Positions 9,203 to 18,738 of a stretch of DNA of 64,000 nucleotides are shown here, piece by piece; within the stretch, counting starts at the first letter, position 1, and each line of letters starts with the position of its first letter. Both the position numbers and the translations under genes were made by a program. The notes under the pieces were generated by a model that was not told the DNA's origin, did no database searches, and worked only from the letters and a program-made list of their open reading frames with translations. Source of the stretch: an uncultured Lachnospiraceae bacterium (GTDB lineage Bacteria; Bacillota; Clostridia; Lachnospirales; Lachnospiraceae); NCBI GenBank assembly GCA_910586555.1, contig CAJUJY010000001.1:62001-126000 (forward strand), in the 5' to 3' direction.

Positions 9203-9240
9203 AAAACAAGGGCAAAACCGGTGGTTTAGCCCTTGTTTTT
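9203..9240. terminator. Terminator hairpin
   Basis: AAAACAAGGGC (9203-9213) pairs perfectly with GCCCTTGTTTT (9229-9239), with T runs on both strands. It follows the truncated Rpn-type gene and the UPF0210 gene on the minus strand. Confidence 0.75.
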
Positions 9241-9261
9241 TCTAATTATCATGTGCATTTT

Positions 9262-9583
9262 TTATAGTGGCTGTCTGCTAAATCTTTTTAAATATTCCTT
9301 TGCTTCCTGTAAAGACAGGTTTAATTTCTTTTGCAATTTGCCCAGGATATCTTTTTCTGAAAGCCCACATTCAAGCCCTGTTTCTATAATTCCTTCTGCC
9401 AGCCCCTCTGCCAGCCCTTTTGCCAGTCCTTCTGCCTTGTTTTCTTCTGCCAGTTTTTTAAATAATGTACACATTACGTCTTCCTCCTCCTTATTTAAAA
9501 AATTATAATCTAATGAGGCATTTGCCGCTCCTGCTACTGCCATTATAACAGATTTGTCTATTATACTGGTTATAAGAAAGCTG
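9262..9583 (-). pseudogene. 3' remnant of an Rpn-type nuclease/transposase gene
   Basis: About 105 codons with a recognisable C-terminal part of the Rpn (recombination-promoting nuclease, PD-(D/E)XK) family: a VMCTLFKKL motif, repeated GLAEGLAEG units, then a helical tail ending in LKRFSRQPL. The full-length relative at 55070-56074 shows the same order (VTMCSIVEKF, GIKQGIERG repeats, helical tail). The whole nuclease domain is absent: the frame runs back into the 3' end of the UPF0210 gene, whose own ending is intact. An in-frame Met at 9651 lies inside that gene and is not a credible start. Confidence 0.65.
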
Positions 9584-10948
9584 TCAGTTTTTAAAACTGT
9601 GTACGGGTGCTGGTATTCTTCCTCCCCTGTTAATAAAGCTGCTACAGTCAAACTGGTTTACTGGCATTATGGGTGCATGTCCTAAAAGCCCTCCAAATTC
9701 TACGGTTTCACCAACTCCCTTTCCAATTACGGGTATAAGGCGTGCTGCTGTTGTTTTCTGGTTTATCATGCCAATTGCCATTTCATCGGCTATAATGCCT
9801 GAGATTGATGAAGGTTTTGTATCACCTGGTATTGCTATCATATCAAGCCCTACAGAGCATACACATGTCATTGCTTCAAGTTTTTCAAGGGTAAGTGCAC
9901 CATCTTCTACAGCATTTATCATGCCCTGGTCTTCACTTACTGGTATAAACGCGCCGCTTAAGCCTCCTACATATGAAGATGCCATTATACCACCTTTTTT
10001 AACCTGGTCATTTAAAAGTGCCAGTGCTGCTGTAGTACCTGGTGCACCAGCCCGCTGTAATCCCATTTCTTCAAATATATCAGCAATGCTGTCGCCTACT
10101 GCTGGTGTTGGTGCAAGTGATAAATCTATAATTCCAAATGGTACATTCATACGTTTTGAAGCTTCCCTTGCAACAAGCTGTCCTACCCTTGTTATTTTAA
10201 ATGCTGTTTTCTTAACTTTTTCACAGAGAGTCCCAAAGTCTGCCCCACGTACTGATTCAAGTGCTTTGCGCATTACTCCAGGCCCACTTACCCCTACATT
10301 TATAATTTCATCTGCTTCTGTAACACCATGAAATGCACCTGCCATAAACGGATTATCATCAGGGGCATTACAAAACACTACAAGCTTTGCACAGCCTATA
10401 CTGTCCCTGTCTGCAGTTTCTTTGGCTGTATCGTGTACTATCTGGCCCATAAGCTTTACAGCATCCATGTTAAGCCCCGTTTTTGTAGAACCAAGGTTTA
10501 CTGAACTGCATACAAAGTCTGTTGATGCCAGTGCTTTTGGGATTGAACGTACCAGGAGTTCATCACTTTCTGTCATTCCTTTTGAAACAAGTGCACTATA
10601 ACCACCAATAAAGTTTACGCCTGTGGCCTTTGCTGCTTTGTCTAATGTCTGTGCAACCGTAACGAAATCTTCTGTAGTTTTACATGCTGATGCACCTATT
10701 AATGCGGCTGGTGTAACAGAAATACGTTTATTTACAACAGGTATTCCAAATTCTTTTTCTATAGCTTTGCCTGTTGGTACAAGTTCTTTTGCAACAGACA
10801 CAATACGGTTATATATTTTTTCATTAAGACCTGCCAGGCTGCTGTCAATACAGTTTAAAAGGCTTATACCAAGCGTTATGGTACGGACATCAAGGTTTTC
10901 CTTTTCAATCATATCATTAGTTTCAAGAACTTCATATATATTAATCAT
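9584..10948 (-). CDS. PFL family protein (UPF0210/DUF711)
   Basis: This 454-residue protein matches UPF0210 along its full length: an N-terminal TLGISLLNCID block, central GFSG-type Gly-rich segments, and the conserved ending FINRGGRIPAPVHSFKN. The fold is related to glycyl-radical/pyruvate formate-lyase-like barrels by name only; the biochemical role is not established. The ATG at 10948 is chosen because GGGGG stands upstream and family members begin at this point; the upstream Met at 10996 lacks support. It follows the ACT-domain gene (11050-11322), a pairing seen across Firmicutes that suggests a regulatory ACT partner. Confidence 0.85.
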   Translation of the reverse strand: MINIYEVLETNDMIEKENLDVRTITLGISLLNCIDSSLAGLNEKIYNRIVSVAKELVPTGKAIEKEFGIPVVNKRISVTPAALIGASACKTTEDFVTVAQTLDKAAKATGVNFIGGYSALVSKGMTESDELLVRSIPKALASTDFVCSSVNLGSTKTGLNMDAVKLMGQIVHDTAKETADRDSIGCAKLVVFCNAPDDNPFMAGAFHGVTEADEIINVGVSGPGVMRKALESVRGADFGTLCEKVKKTAFKITRVGQLVAREASKRMNVPFGIIDLSLAPTPAVGDSIADIFEEMGLQRAGAPGTTAALALLNDQVKKGGIMASSYVGGLSGAFIPVSEDQGMINAVEDGALTLEKLEAMTCVCSVGLDMIAIPGDTKPSSISGIIADEMAIGMINQKTTAARLIPVIGKGVGETVEFGGLLGHAPIMPVNQFDCSSFINRGGRIPAPVHSFKN

Positions 10949-11049
10949 ATAACCCCCATGCTGTGCCTTATATGCAGCATAGCAGCAATATGGCACAAAA
11001 ATAATAAACTAGATTTACTTTATAAGCAATATATCCTGTTATTAACAGC

Positions 11050-11322
11050 TTATAAACGGTGCATACTGTCAAATATATCTTCACGCTGCGCTTTAATAAT
11101 GCAGTTCATTTCACCGCCAATCTGTTCAAGTTCATGGCTTAGGGTTCCAAAGTCTTTTGAACATCCTGCTACATCAACTATCATCATCATATTAAAGAAA
11201 CCATCAACTATTGTCTGGGAAATATCAAGTATATTAACGCTGTTGTTCGCTAAATATGTGCATACCTTGGCAATAATGCCTACGCTGTCTTTTCCTACTA
11301 CTGTTACTACTGTTTTTTTCAT
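11050..11322 (-). CDS. ACT domain protein (UPF0237)
   Basis: A 90-residue single-ACT-domain protein (TVVTVVGKDSVGIIAKVC start, then NILDISQTI). ACT domains bind amino acids or other small ligands and usually regulate a partner. The start at 11322 is set by GGAGG six bases upstream; the first in-frame Met at 11334 overlaps that site. Length and start match the UPF0237 family. It precedes the UPF0210 gene by about 100 bp and is probably cotranscribed with it. Confidence 0.85.
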   Translation of the reverse strand: MKKTVVTVVGKDSVGIIAKVCTYLANNSVNILDISQTIVDGFFNMMMIVDVAGCSKDFGTLSHELEQIGGEMNCIIKAQREDIFDSMHRL

Positions 11323-11379
11323 TGTATCCTCCATTTTGATGTTTTATTTACTTGCCTGCCCTTTTCCATTTCCAGTAAT

Positions 11380-12177
11380 TTAGCCTAGATTTACCAGTGC
11401 TGAAGGTATATCCCTGTTTGCAACTGACATATTAAATGGCAGGCTGTTTATGCCAAGTTCTTCCCAGAGCTGGCACTTTACCGCCTGGTATGCCAGTGCC
11501 GGGTAATTATTTTCCTTGGAAAGATGCGCAAGGAATACATATTTAAGCTTTTTACAAAGAAGCCTGCATAAAAGCCTTCCAGAGTCTTCATTGGAAAGGT
11601 GCCCCTTGCTGCCTAGTATCCTGCACTTAAGGCTGTATGGGTATTTCCCTGCTTCAAGCATACTTATATCATGGTTTGCTTCAAGCAGCAAAATATCACT
11701 TCCTGCAAGATGGCTCGCAGTATAATCATTATAAGTCCCAAGGTCTGTTACCATGCCTGCTTTATGTCCGCTGGCATTTATTGTATAGCACACAGGGCAT
11801 GCAGCATCATGTGAAATGGAAAATGGTGTTATTTCCATGTTTTTAAACCTTATGCACTTATCAGGGTGTACTTCATATAAATGGTTCATTGATATAACGC
11901 CCTGTTTATCTTTACTGCGGATAAAGTCAAGAGTAGGCCCTGTAGCATAAACAGGGATATCAAACATTTTTACCATCATATTAATACCTTGTATATGGTC
12001 AGTATGCTCATGTGTAATAAATATGCCATCAAGTTCTTCAGGCCTTACGCCTATTGTTAAAAGCCCTTCTGCAATTCTTTTGCGGCTTATTCCTGCATCT
12101 ATAAGTATATTTGTGCCTTTATCTCCTATATAAATACAGTTGCCGCTGCTTCCGCTTGCAATGCTACAAACTCTCAT
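11380..12177 (-). CDS. walJ: Metallo-beta-lactamase fold hydrolase, WalJ/YycJ type
   Basis: A 265-residue MBL-fold protein that starts MRVCSIASGSSGNC, typical of the YycJ/WalJ group, with the metal motif THEHTDHIQG (about 55-65) and downstream Asp/His ligands (TDLG at about 140, HLS near 215). WalJ-type enzymes are putative DNA/RNA 5' exonucleases linked to cell division and WalKR signalling in other Firmicutes; here no walKR lies nearby. Its ribosome site lies inside the end of the FtsA-like gene just upstream (6-bp gap), so the two are likely translationally coupled. Confidence 0.8.
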   Translation of the reverse strand: MRVCSIASGSSGNCIYIGDKGTNILIDAGISRKRIAEGLLTIGVRPEELDGIFITHEHTDHIQGINMMVKMFDIPVYATGPTLDFIRSKDKQGVISMNHLYEVHPDKCIRFKNMEITPFSISHDAACPVCYTINASGHKAGMVTDLGTYNDYTASHLAGSDILLLEANHDISMLEAGKYPYSLKCRILGSKGHLSNEDSGRLLCRLLCKKLKYVFLAHLSKENNYPALAYQAVKCQLWEELGINSLPFNMSVANRDIPSALVNLG

Positions 12178-12183
12178 AACCTG

Positions 12184-14568
12184 TTACTGCCTTTCTACCC
12201 ATTCTATCCTTATAACATCACCATTAGTTACAGGTTCTGTAAAATCACATGCCATTCCATTTACAGATGTTTCAAGATGGTCACCATGCGCTACAGAAGT
12301 ATCAACGGGATAAAAATCCAGTACATCAACAAGTATATACTTTTGTTTGCCTGTTAATGTAACCTGGTTTCCATTAACAGTTATATTTATATTTTCCGTT
12401 AAATCCTTATTTATAGTACAATCTGCCCCTTTTGTAATTTCTGTTGCAGCTTTTTCTAAAAGCCTTTCTTCTGGCAGTTCTTCATTATATACATTTTTTG
12501 TTAAAGCTTCTTCCTCTGGAAGTCCTTCTTCTGGAAATTCTTCATTATATATATTTTCTTCTAATAGCTCTTCTTTATATATATCCTCTTCTAAAGGTTC
12601 TTCCTGGAAACCATCATCGTTTATGTTTTCCTCTAAAGGTTCTTTTTCCTGCAATTCCTTCTTATATATAATATTTTCTGGAAGTTTTTCATGGTTTTCT
12701 TCCTTTATATATAGTAAATCATTTGTAACAGGGAACTGCCCGTCACCATATTTTTTTATAAGCTCATTATAGTTAGGTTCTTCTTTCATAATTTCACATA
12801 TAATTGAAAAATTATCATACACTTTTGTATCCATAGGTGCAATCACGTTATTTACATATACCTTCCCCCTGTAAATAATATCCATAAATTCAAGTACTTG
12901 TTCAAGTGTATAATATCCGAGTATTTCTATGCGGTCTAAATCTTTAACTTCATAAAACCCTGATACAAGGCTGCCATTTACTGTTACAAAACGCGGGCAT
13001 GTTATTTCTTTGCCATTAAATATTATATTCATGTTTGACCTGTATTCTGGAAGGCTGCTTATTTCAAGTACTGCATCAGAACCACGTGTAGATGGTATAA
13101 TATCAATTTTGGAATTTTGTTCAAGCGGGGTGCTCATTCCTGTCTGTCTTCCGTTAAGCCTGACAATAGCTGCTTCACCCTCTTTGCCACGAAGCATACG
13201 TTTTTCACCATTAACAAAATATATAAGGGTTTTGCCACGTTTTGGGAAAAGATCCACATTTGGGAAACCCATCTGTATGGCAGCGTCCATAATTGTAAGC
13301 TTGCTGTTATCATAAAGTTTAATACGTTCCCCATTTACTGTTACAAATATAAAATTATTGCGCTGCTCATAATAATTAAGGCAGATGCCGACAGGAGTTA
13401 CTAAAAGCGAGTCTATTTTAACATCTTCCTGCATAAATTCAACATTGCCAAGCACTTCTGAACCACGCAGGGCAACCCTTTCTTTTTGCAGGCCAAGATA
13501 TTCTGAAAGGCTTTCTACAAAACCCTTTATCTTACCACCTCCCCCAACTACAAATACAGCACTTGTGGACTTGCCACCATTAAGTTCCATAATTTTACTG
13601 GCAATGTTTTTTGTAGTGCTTTTAACTGTTTCTTCCACAACCTCTGCTATTTCCTCTGATGAAACCCTTTGCGGAAGCCCCATAATATCATAAAATTCAA
13701 CTTCAGTATTAGTAGTACTTGCACATTTAAGCCTGTCTGCTTCATTAAAATCTGTAAGGTAATGTTTGGCAATACATTCCGTAAATTCATCACCAGCAGA
13801 TGGAATCATTCCGTAGGCTATAATGCTTCCGTCTTTAGTTATAGATATATCAGATGTCCCTGCACCTACATCTACAAGTGCAATATTAAGCAGCCGGAAC
13901 TTTTCTGGTATTGCAACATTTATAGCAGCAATAGGTTCAAGTGTAAGGTTTGCTACATAAAGGCCTGCACGTTCTACTGCGGCATACAGCCCGTCAACTA
14001 CTTCATTAGGAAGGAATGTTGCAATAAGTTCTGCTTTTATGCTTACTGCTTTATGCCCTTCAAGGTTTGAAATAATATAATCATTCTGGTAATAATGTTT
14101 AACTGAATAACCAACACAGTAAAACCTTATATCATCAGTTTTCTTTTCATCACGCAGGATACTATATGCATTTTCAACACCAAGCATATCAAGTGTATAT
14201 ATATGTTCACTTGTTATAACTGTATCTGAAGCAAAAACTGTCTGTGCCTCTGCCTCGACAGTTTTAAGTACACGCCCTGCGGCAGCGATACATACATCTT
14301 TAAACCGCCTTCCTGTCATGTCTTCAAGTTTTTTATGCACTTCTTCTATTGTTGCAGCAACTTTTCCAATATCATGTATCTGCCCGTCAAGCATTGCCCT
14401 GGTCTTATGTTCCTTAGATATCTGTGCAACTACTACAAAACCGTTTGTACTGTTTTTATATCCTACTGTGCCAACTACACTTCTGGTACCAATATCAAGG
14501 CCAAATACCAGTTGTTCTGGAACACCGTCCATATTTATTTTTCCTGGTTGTCTGGAATTTTCTGCCAT
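12184..14568 (-). CDS. FtsA-like actin-fold ATPase with long C-terminal extension
   Basis: The first 400 or so residues of this 794-residue protein form an FtsA/PilM-type actin-like ATPase: phosphate-1 motif VFGLDIGTRSVVGTVG, phosphate-2 motif LVDVGAGTSDISIT, adenosine motif VVGGGGKIKGF. FtsA itself is about 420 residues. The remaining 390 hold two small beta-grasp-like segments (about 400-480 and 500-600), an acidic linker with about ten EELPEE-like repeats (about 630-715), and a final beta-rich segment. No membrane-targeting helix is evident at the end. The start at 14568 follows GGAGG; the Met at 14580 overlaps that site. A cell-division or cell-shape role is inferred from the ATPase domain only. 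Confidence 0.75.
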   Translation of the reverse strand: MAENSRQPGKINMDGVPEQLVFGLDIGTRSVVGTVGYKNSTNGFVVVAQISKEHKTRAMLDGQIHDIGKVAATIEEVHKKLEDMTGRRFKDVCIAAAGRVLKTVEAEAQTVFASDTVITSEHIYTLDMLGVENAYSILRDEKKTDDIRFYCVGYSVKHYYQNDYIISNLEGHKAVSIKAELIATFLPNEVVDGLYAAVERAGLYVANLTLEPIAAINVAIPEKFRLLNIALVDVGAGTSDISITKDGSIIAYGMIPSAGDEFTECIAKHYLTDFNEADRLKCASTTNTEVEFYDIMGLPQRVSSEEIAEVVEETVKSTTKNIASKIMELNGGKSTSAVFVVGGGGKIKGFVESLSEYLGLQKERVALRGSEVLGNVEFMQEDVKIDSLLVTPVGICLNYYEQRNNFIFVTVNGERIKLYDNSKLTIMDAAIQMGFPNVDLFPKRGKTLIYFVNGEKRMLRGKEGEAAIVRLNGRQTGMSTPLEQNSKIDIIPSTRGSDAVLEISSLPEYRSNMNIIFNGKEITCPRFVTVNGSLVSGFYEVKDLDRIEILGYYTLEQVLEFMDIIYRGKVYVNNVIAPMDTKVYDNFSIICEIMKEEPNYNELIKKYGDGQFPVTNDLLYIKEENHEKLPENIIYKKELQEKEPLEENINDDGFQEEPLEEDIYKEELLEENIYNEEFPEEGLPEEEALTKNVYNEELPEERLLEKAATEITKGADCTINKDLTENINITVNGNQVTLTGKQKYILVDVLDFYPVDTSVAHGDHLETSVNGMACDFTEPVTNGDVIRIEWVERQ

Positions 14569-14585
14569 CAGAACCTCCATATATA

Positions 14586-15263
14586 TTAAACATTTTCAAT
14601 CTGCCAGTCTATTGGCTCTAATCCATTTTCCTTAAGGAAATCGTTAGTTTTACTGAAATGTTTGCATCCGAAAAATCCCCTGTATGCAGATAACGGGCTT
14701 GGATGTGGTGCTTTCAGTATAAGATGTTTAGGGTTTGTAAGCATTGGGATTTTGCTTTGTGCAGGCTTTCCCCATAAAAGGTAAACTATTGGCCTGTCTT
14801 GTGCATTAACAGCCTGTATTACAGCATCTGTAAACTTTTCCCATCCCCTGCCCTGGTGGGAATTAGCCTGGTGTGCCCTTACTGTAAGAACTGTATTAAG
14901 CATAAGCACACCCTGGTCTGCCCACTTTTTAAGATAACCGTTATTAGGTATAGTACAGCCTAAGTCATCATGTATTTCTTTATAAATATTTTGTAAAGAT
15001 GGCGGTATATCTGGCTGGTCTGGCAGCACAGAAAAACAAAGGCCATGCGCCTGGTGTACATTATGGTATGGATCCTGCCCAAGAATTAATACCTTTACAG
15101 ATGAAAGCGGTGTAAAATGGAATGCATTAAATATATCATCTGCTGGCGGATACACAACCGTCTTACTGTATTCTTCCTTTACAAACTCAAAAAGTTCCTT
15201 ATAATAAGGTTTTGAAAACTCTGGCTGGATTGCATCAAGCCAGTCATTCTGTATCATTGACAT
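14586..15263 (-). CDS. ung: Uracil-DNA glycosylase, family 1
   Basis: A 225-residue protein that removes uracil from DNA in base excision repair. The catalytic-water motif GQDPYHN (about 61-67) and the DNA-intercalation motif HPSPLSAYRG (about 186-195) are intact, and length equals the family norm. AAGGAGG precedes the ATG. It sits just upstream of the FtsA-like gene (17-bp gap) and downstream of hisF on the same strand. Confidence 0.95.
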   Translation of the reverse strand: MSMIQNDWLDAIQPEFSKPYYKELFEFVKEEYSKTVVYPPADDIFNAFHFTPLSSVKVLILGQDPYHNVHQAHGLCFSVLPDQPDIPPSLQNIYKEIHDDLGCTIPNNGYLKKWADQGVLMLNTVLTVRAHQANSHQGRGWEKFTDAVIQAVNAQDRPIVYLLWGKPAQSKIPMLTNPKHLILKAPHPSPLSAYRGFFGCKHFSKTNDFLKENGLEPIDWQIENV

Positions 15264-15286
15264 AAAAATCCTCCTTTGCTAAACAA

Positions 15287-16054
15287 TTAATAAAAGTTTC
15301 TTACACTAATTCCTTCTTTATCTAAGTATTCTTTTACTTCCCTGATTTCAAGTTCTTTATAGTGGAAAAGTGATGCTGCAAGTACTGCGTCTGCTTTTCC
15401 CTCTGTAAATGCCTCTTTAAAATGGCAAAGTTTCCCTGCACCGCCTGATGCTATTACAGGAATTGAAACATTTTCTGATACAGTCCTTGTAAGTTCTATA
15501 TCATAACCGTTTTTAGTGCCGTCACAGTCCATGCTTGTAAGAAGTATTTCACCTGCACCAAGCCTGTCTGCTTTTATTGCCCATTCCACGGCATCAATCC
15601 CCATATCTATACGCCCGCCGTTCTTATATATATTCCAGCCTTTTTGGTCTTTGCGCCTTTTGGCATCTATTGCAACTACAACACACTGGCTTCCAAATTT
15701 TAACGCTGCTTCTGATATAAGATCTGGATTTTGTATTGCGGCTGAATTAACCGCAACTTTGTCTGCCCCCTCCCTTAAAATAAGCCTGAAATCTTCTACA
15801 GTCCTTATGCCGCCCCCAACTGTAAATGGTATAAATACAGTTTCTGCAACACGCCGTACCATATCAATTTTAGTTGCTCTTGCATCTGATGATGCAGTAA
15901 TATCAAGAAATACAAGTTCATCAGCACCAGCCCTTCCATAAGCAGCGCCCACCGTAACAGGATCTCCTGCATCTTTTAAATCTACAAAATTTACACCCTT
16001 TACCACACGCCCGTTATTAACATCAAGACATGGTATAATTCTTTTTGTAAACAT
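15287..16054 (-). CDS. hisF: Imidazole glycerol phosphate synthase cyclase subunit
   Basis: HisF (255 residues) forms the imidazole ring from PRFAR and HisH-delivered ammonia in histidine synthesis. The (beta/alpha)8 barrel begins MFTKRIIPCLDV with the catalytic Asp in CLDV, and keeps the second Asp region (FLDITAS) and GGGIRT phosphate-binding loop. The start at 16054 follows GAGG; the Met at 16084 would add an atypical extension. It lies 33 bp behind hisH. No other his gene is in the window. Confidence 0.95.
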   Translation of the reverse strand: MFTKRIIPCLDVNNGRVVKGVNFVDLKDAGDPVTVGAAYGRAGADELVFLDITASSDARATKIDMVRRVAETVFIPFTVGGGIRTVEDFRLILREGADKVAVNSAAIQNPDLISEAALKFGSQCVVVAIDAKRRKDQKGWNIYKNGGRIDMGIDAVEWAIKADRLGAGEILLTSMDCDGTKNGYDIELTRTVSENVSIPVIASGGAGKLCHFKEAFTEGKADAVLAASLFHYKELEIREVKEYLDKEGISVRNFY

Positions 16055-16087
16055 ATCAACCTCTTTTCTATGCCTGGCACACAATTA

Positions 16088-16693
16088 TTATAACATACAG
16101 AAGTTTTTTAATATTTTAAGCCCGGTGCTGCCACTTTTTTCTGGATGGAACTGGCAGGCAAATATATTGCCATGTTCTGTGGCAGCATGTATATGTGTTA
16201 TGTATTCTGTAGAAGCTGCCACATCTTCTTCATTATCCGCCTTAAGATAATATGAATGTACAAAATATACATATGAATTATCTGGTACATCTTTAAATAG
16301 GCGGCTTCCTTTTTTAACAGATATTGAATTCCAGCCCATATGTGGTATTTTATAGCCTTCTTTTTTAGGTATGGCAAGTATCTTTCCTTTTAATATCCCA
16401 AGGCCCTTTACACCTGGCATTTCATCACTTGATTCAAATAAAAGCTGTAAACCAAGGCATATTCCAAGTAATGGTTTATTATCTGATGCTGCCTTTTTAA
16501 CAACCTGCGCAAGCCCGCTGCTTTCCAGTTTTTCCATTGCATCTCCAAATGCACCGACACCTGGCAGTATAATTTTATCTGCACTATAAATTTCTTCTGG
16601 CACACCTGTGGTTATGCATTCTTCACCCAGATATGCAAGTGCTTTTTCAACACTTTTCAGGTTTCCTGCATCATAATCAACTATTGCTACCAT
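16088..16693 (-). CDS. hisH: Imidazole glycerol phosphate synthase glutaminase subunit
   Basis: HisH (201 residues) is the class I glutamine amidotransferase that channels ammonia to HisF. The oxyanion region GVGAFGDA, nucleophile motif GICLGLQLLF (Cys about 80) and the His-Glu pair FHPEKSG near 180 are intact. GGAGG stands upstream. The region before it is a run of TATCTATAAT repeats that may carry its promoter. Confidence 0.95.
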   Translation of the reverse strand: MVAIVDYDAGNLKSVEKALAYLGEECITTGVPEEIYSADKIILPGVGAFGDAMEKLESSGLAQVVKKAASDNKPLLGICLGLQLLFESSDEMPGVKGLGILKGKILAIPKKEGYKIPHMGWNSISVKKGSRLFKDVPDNSYVYFVHSYYLKADNEEDVAASTEYITHIHAATEHGNIFACQFHPEKSGSTGLKILKNFCML

Positions 16694-16723
16694 TATACCC
16701 TCCGTTTCCGTATTTTGTAAATA

Positions 16724-16815
16724 TAGATAATATCTATAATAGATGCTATATAATAGAAAATATCTATAATAGAAGATATCTATAATAGATATTATCTATA
16801 ATAAATATTATTTAT
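16724..16815. repeat. AT-rich palindromic repeats upstream of hisH
   Basis: TATCTATAAT occurs at 16731, 16761, 16777 and 16794, and its partner AGATA units make short palindromes such as ATAGATAATATCTAT. The block begins about 30 bp upstream of the hisH start. It may be an operator array, promoter-rich DNA or simple decay; nothing decides between these. Confidence 0.6.
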
Positions 16816-16820
16816 ATATT

Positions 16821-16855
16821 CAATAAAAGCCCACCAGTTTATTTAACGGCGGGCT
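16821..16855 (-). terminator. Terminator behind the acidic membrane protein gene
   Basis: On the minus strand AGCCCGCC (16855-16848) pairs with GGTGGGCT (16835-16828) with one G-U pair, followed by TTTT. The next 60 bp upstream also form a strong hairpin, CAATCCACTTG (16876-16886) with CAAGTGGATTG (16900-16910). Confidence 0.7.
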
Positions 16856-16977
16856 ATAACCAAACTTAAACGTTTCAATCCACTTGCGGCAGCCAGGAGC
16901 AAGTGGATTGCCTCATGGCAGCAGGGGATACCGCTTCCGCTCCGCCCACTACTGTTGTTAATTGTTGGAAATTCCAA

Positions 16978-18681
16978 TTATATTTTCTTCTTTGCAATAC
17001 CCACTACTCTTTTTGTATATGCTGTATTATCAAGGCTTAATATGTCATATGCTTTCTTTTCAGACAGCCCGAATTCATCTTTTAATATGCTTAATATCCT
17101 GTTTTTACATACTTTCATATCACCTTCAATTTCCAGATCCATTGCCATATCTATATTTTCATCATATTTCTGGAGCCCGCGCAAAAGTGCATTAAGTGCA
17201 TCAGGATAATATTTCATTTCAGCATAACTGCTGTATGTATCAATAGACTGCTGTACTTTCATTACAGTAATTATTTTATCATACAGTTCAGGTTCTTTAT
17301 CTTTAAGCTTAGTTCCTCTTGCTTCATTGTATGCATCACTGTACCTTTGTAATGTAAAATACCTTTCAGCTTCTGATTTGCTGTAATTATATCCAAATAT
17401 ATTAGTACCTGTTATTACACCTGCAAGCAGTATAGCAGCACCTGCGGTTACAATTATTACACCTGTTTTATTAAGCTTGCCAACTACTTCCTGCTCTTCT
17501 GCTTCCTTTTCTGCCTCTTTCTTAGCAGCTTTTTCTGCTTTCTTAGCAGCTTTTGCCTCTGCCTTTTCTGCCTTTTTAGCAGCCTTTGCCGCTTTTTTGG
17601 CCTCCTTTGCTTCTGCTGCCGCTGCTTTTTTAGCTTCTTTCTCTTCTTTAGCCTTAGCCTCTTCTTCTGCTTTTAAAACAGCCTGTTCTTCCTCTTCTTC
17701 TTTTGCTTTGCGTTCTGCTTCTGCAATTTCGTCTGTTACAACATTACCGAATACACGTTTAAAGAAACCTGGCTTCTTTTCCTCTTCTGCCTCTTCCTGT
17801 TCTACAGGTTCTGTTTTCTTTGGAACTTCTTCTTCCATGGCAGGTACTGCTTCTGGAACCCCAAGACTGTCTAATATACCATCAAGCCCGTCACTATTAT
17901 CCCCAGTTTCTTCAACTCCTGTACCACCTTCTGCTGGTTCTTCCCCAGGTATGTTATCTATGCCCAGGCCGTCTAATATGCCTTCAGGCATAAAACCAGG
18001 ATCTTCTTCAGCAGCAGGCTCTTCTTGTGGCAGTGGTTCTTGTACCTCTGGCATATCTTCTTCCATAATACCAGGTATATCTGGATCTAATGAAATGCCA
18101 TCAGGTAATATATCATCTTCTTCTGTGCCTTGGGCTGCTCCTTCTGCATTGGTTTCTTCTTCCTCTGGAACAGGAACATCTTCTGTAGGTTCTTCTATAT
18201 TATCTGCCATTTCAAGGCTTAAACCGTCTGTTTCTTCTGCTGCATTATCTGTTTTTTCCTCAGTTTCTGCTTCTTCTGGTATTAAAGGTACTGTTTCTGT
18301 TTCTTCTTCCTCTGTTATAACAGTTTCTTCTGGTATGGCAGTTATTTCCTCTGGCTCTTCAAGAGCACTTACAGATGCATCCATAGCCCCTGTAATTTCT
18401 GCAATTTCCTCTTCCTGGCTATTATCCTCTGTTTCTTCCATAACAGGAAGCTGGATGTCAAGTTCAGTATCTAAATCATCTAAGCTGCCAGATTCCATAG
18501 AAACATCTGGTAAATCTGATAAATCACCTAAATCACTAATATCACCAAGGCCACTTAAATCAGCAAGACCCTCAAGGTTCTGTAAATCATCAAGTTCTAC
18601 AAAATCTTCCAGTCCGCCAAAACCTTCATCACTGCCAGGACTGTTGTCTTCAATCTGGCCTAAATCTTTTTCCTCGCTCAA
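16978..18681 (-). CDS. Acidic single-pass membrane protein, unknown function
   Basis: This 567-residue protein starts at TTG (18681) behind GGGAG; no ATG lies nearby. Residues 1-310 are strongly acidic and repetitive (Glu/Pro/Asp with DLSDLGDI-like repeats near the start). Residues about 320-400 are an Ala/Lys/Glu-rich predicted coiled coil. One membrane segment follows at about 408-432, and the C-terminal 130 residues (about 435-567) look like TPR-type helical pairs (RYSDAYNEARG). It lies 58 bp downstream of cheV on the same strand, so a link to chemotaxis or flagella is possible but unproven. Family not recognised. Confidence 0.65.
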   Translation of the reverse strand: MSEEKDLGQIEDNSPGSDEGFGGLEDFVELDDLQNLEGLADLSGLGDISDLGDLSDLPDVSMESGSLDDLDTELDIQLPVMEETEDNSQEEEIAEITGAMDASVSALEEPEEITAIPEETVITEEEETETVPLIPEEAETEEKTDNAAEETDGLSLEMADNIEEPTEDVPVPEEEETNAEGAAQGTEEDDILPDGISLDPDIPGIMEEDMPEVQEPLPQEEPAAEEDPGFMPEGILDGLGIDNIPGEEPAEGGTGVEETGDNSDGLDGILDSLGVPEAVPAMEEEVPKKTEPVEQEEAEEEKKPGFFKRVFGNVVTDEIAEAERKAKEEEEEQAVLKAEEEAKAKEEKEAKKAAAAEAKEAKKAAKAAKKAEKAEAKAAKKAEKAAKKEAEKEAEEQEVVGKLNKTGVIIVTAGAAILLAGVITGTNIFGYNYSKSEAERYFTLQRYSDAYNEARGTKLKDKEPELYDKIITVMKVQQSIDTYSSYAEMKYYPDALNALLRGLQKYDENIDMAMDLEIEGDMKVCKNRILSILKDEFGLSEKKAYDILSLDNTAYTKRVVGIAKKKI

Positions 18682-18738
18682 TTCCCGTTAATCTCCCTTA
18701 CAAACTAATGCCATATTACAATAACAATAATATATTTA

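Noticed and set aside
16871..16910. A GTTTCAATCCAC sequence that looks like a CRISPR repeat
   Set aside because: Single copy, no spacers and no cas genes; it is one arm of a hairpin.
17477..18691. A 404-codon plus-strand ORF opposite the acidic protein gene
   Set aside because: It is Ser/Ala-rich low complexity produced by the complement of Glu/Ala/Pro codons; no ribosome site, and the minus-strand gene has clear domains.
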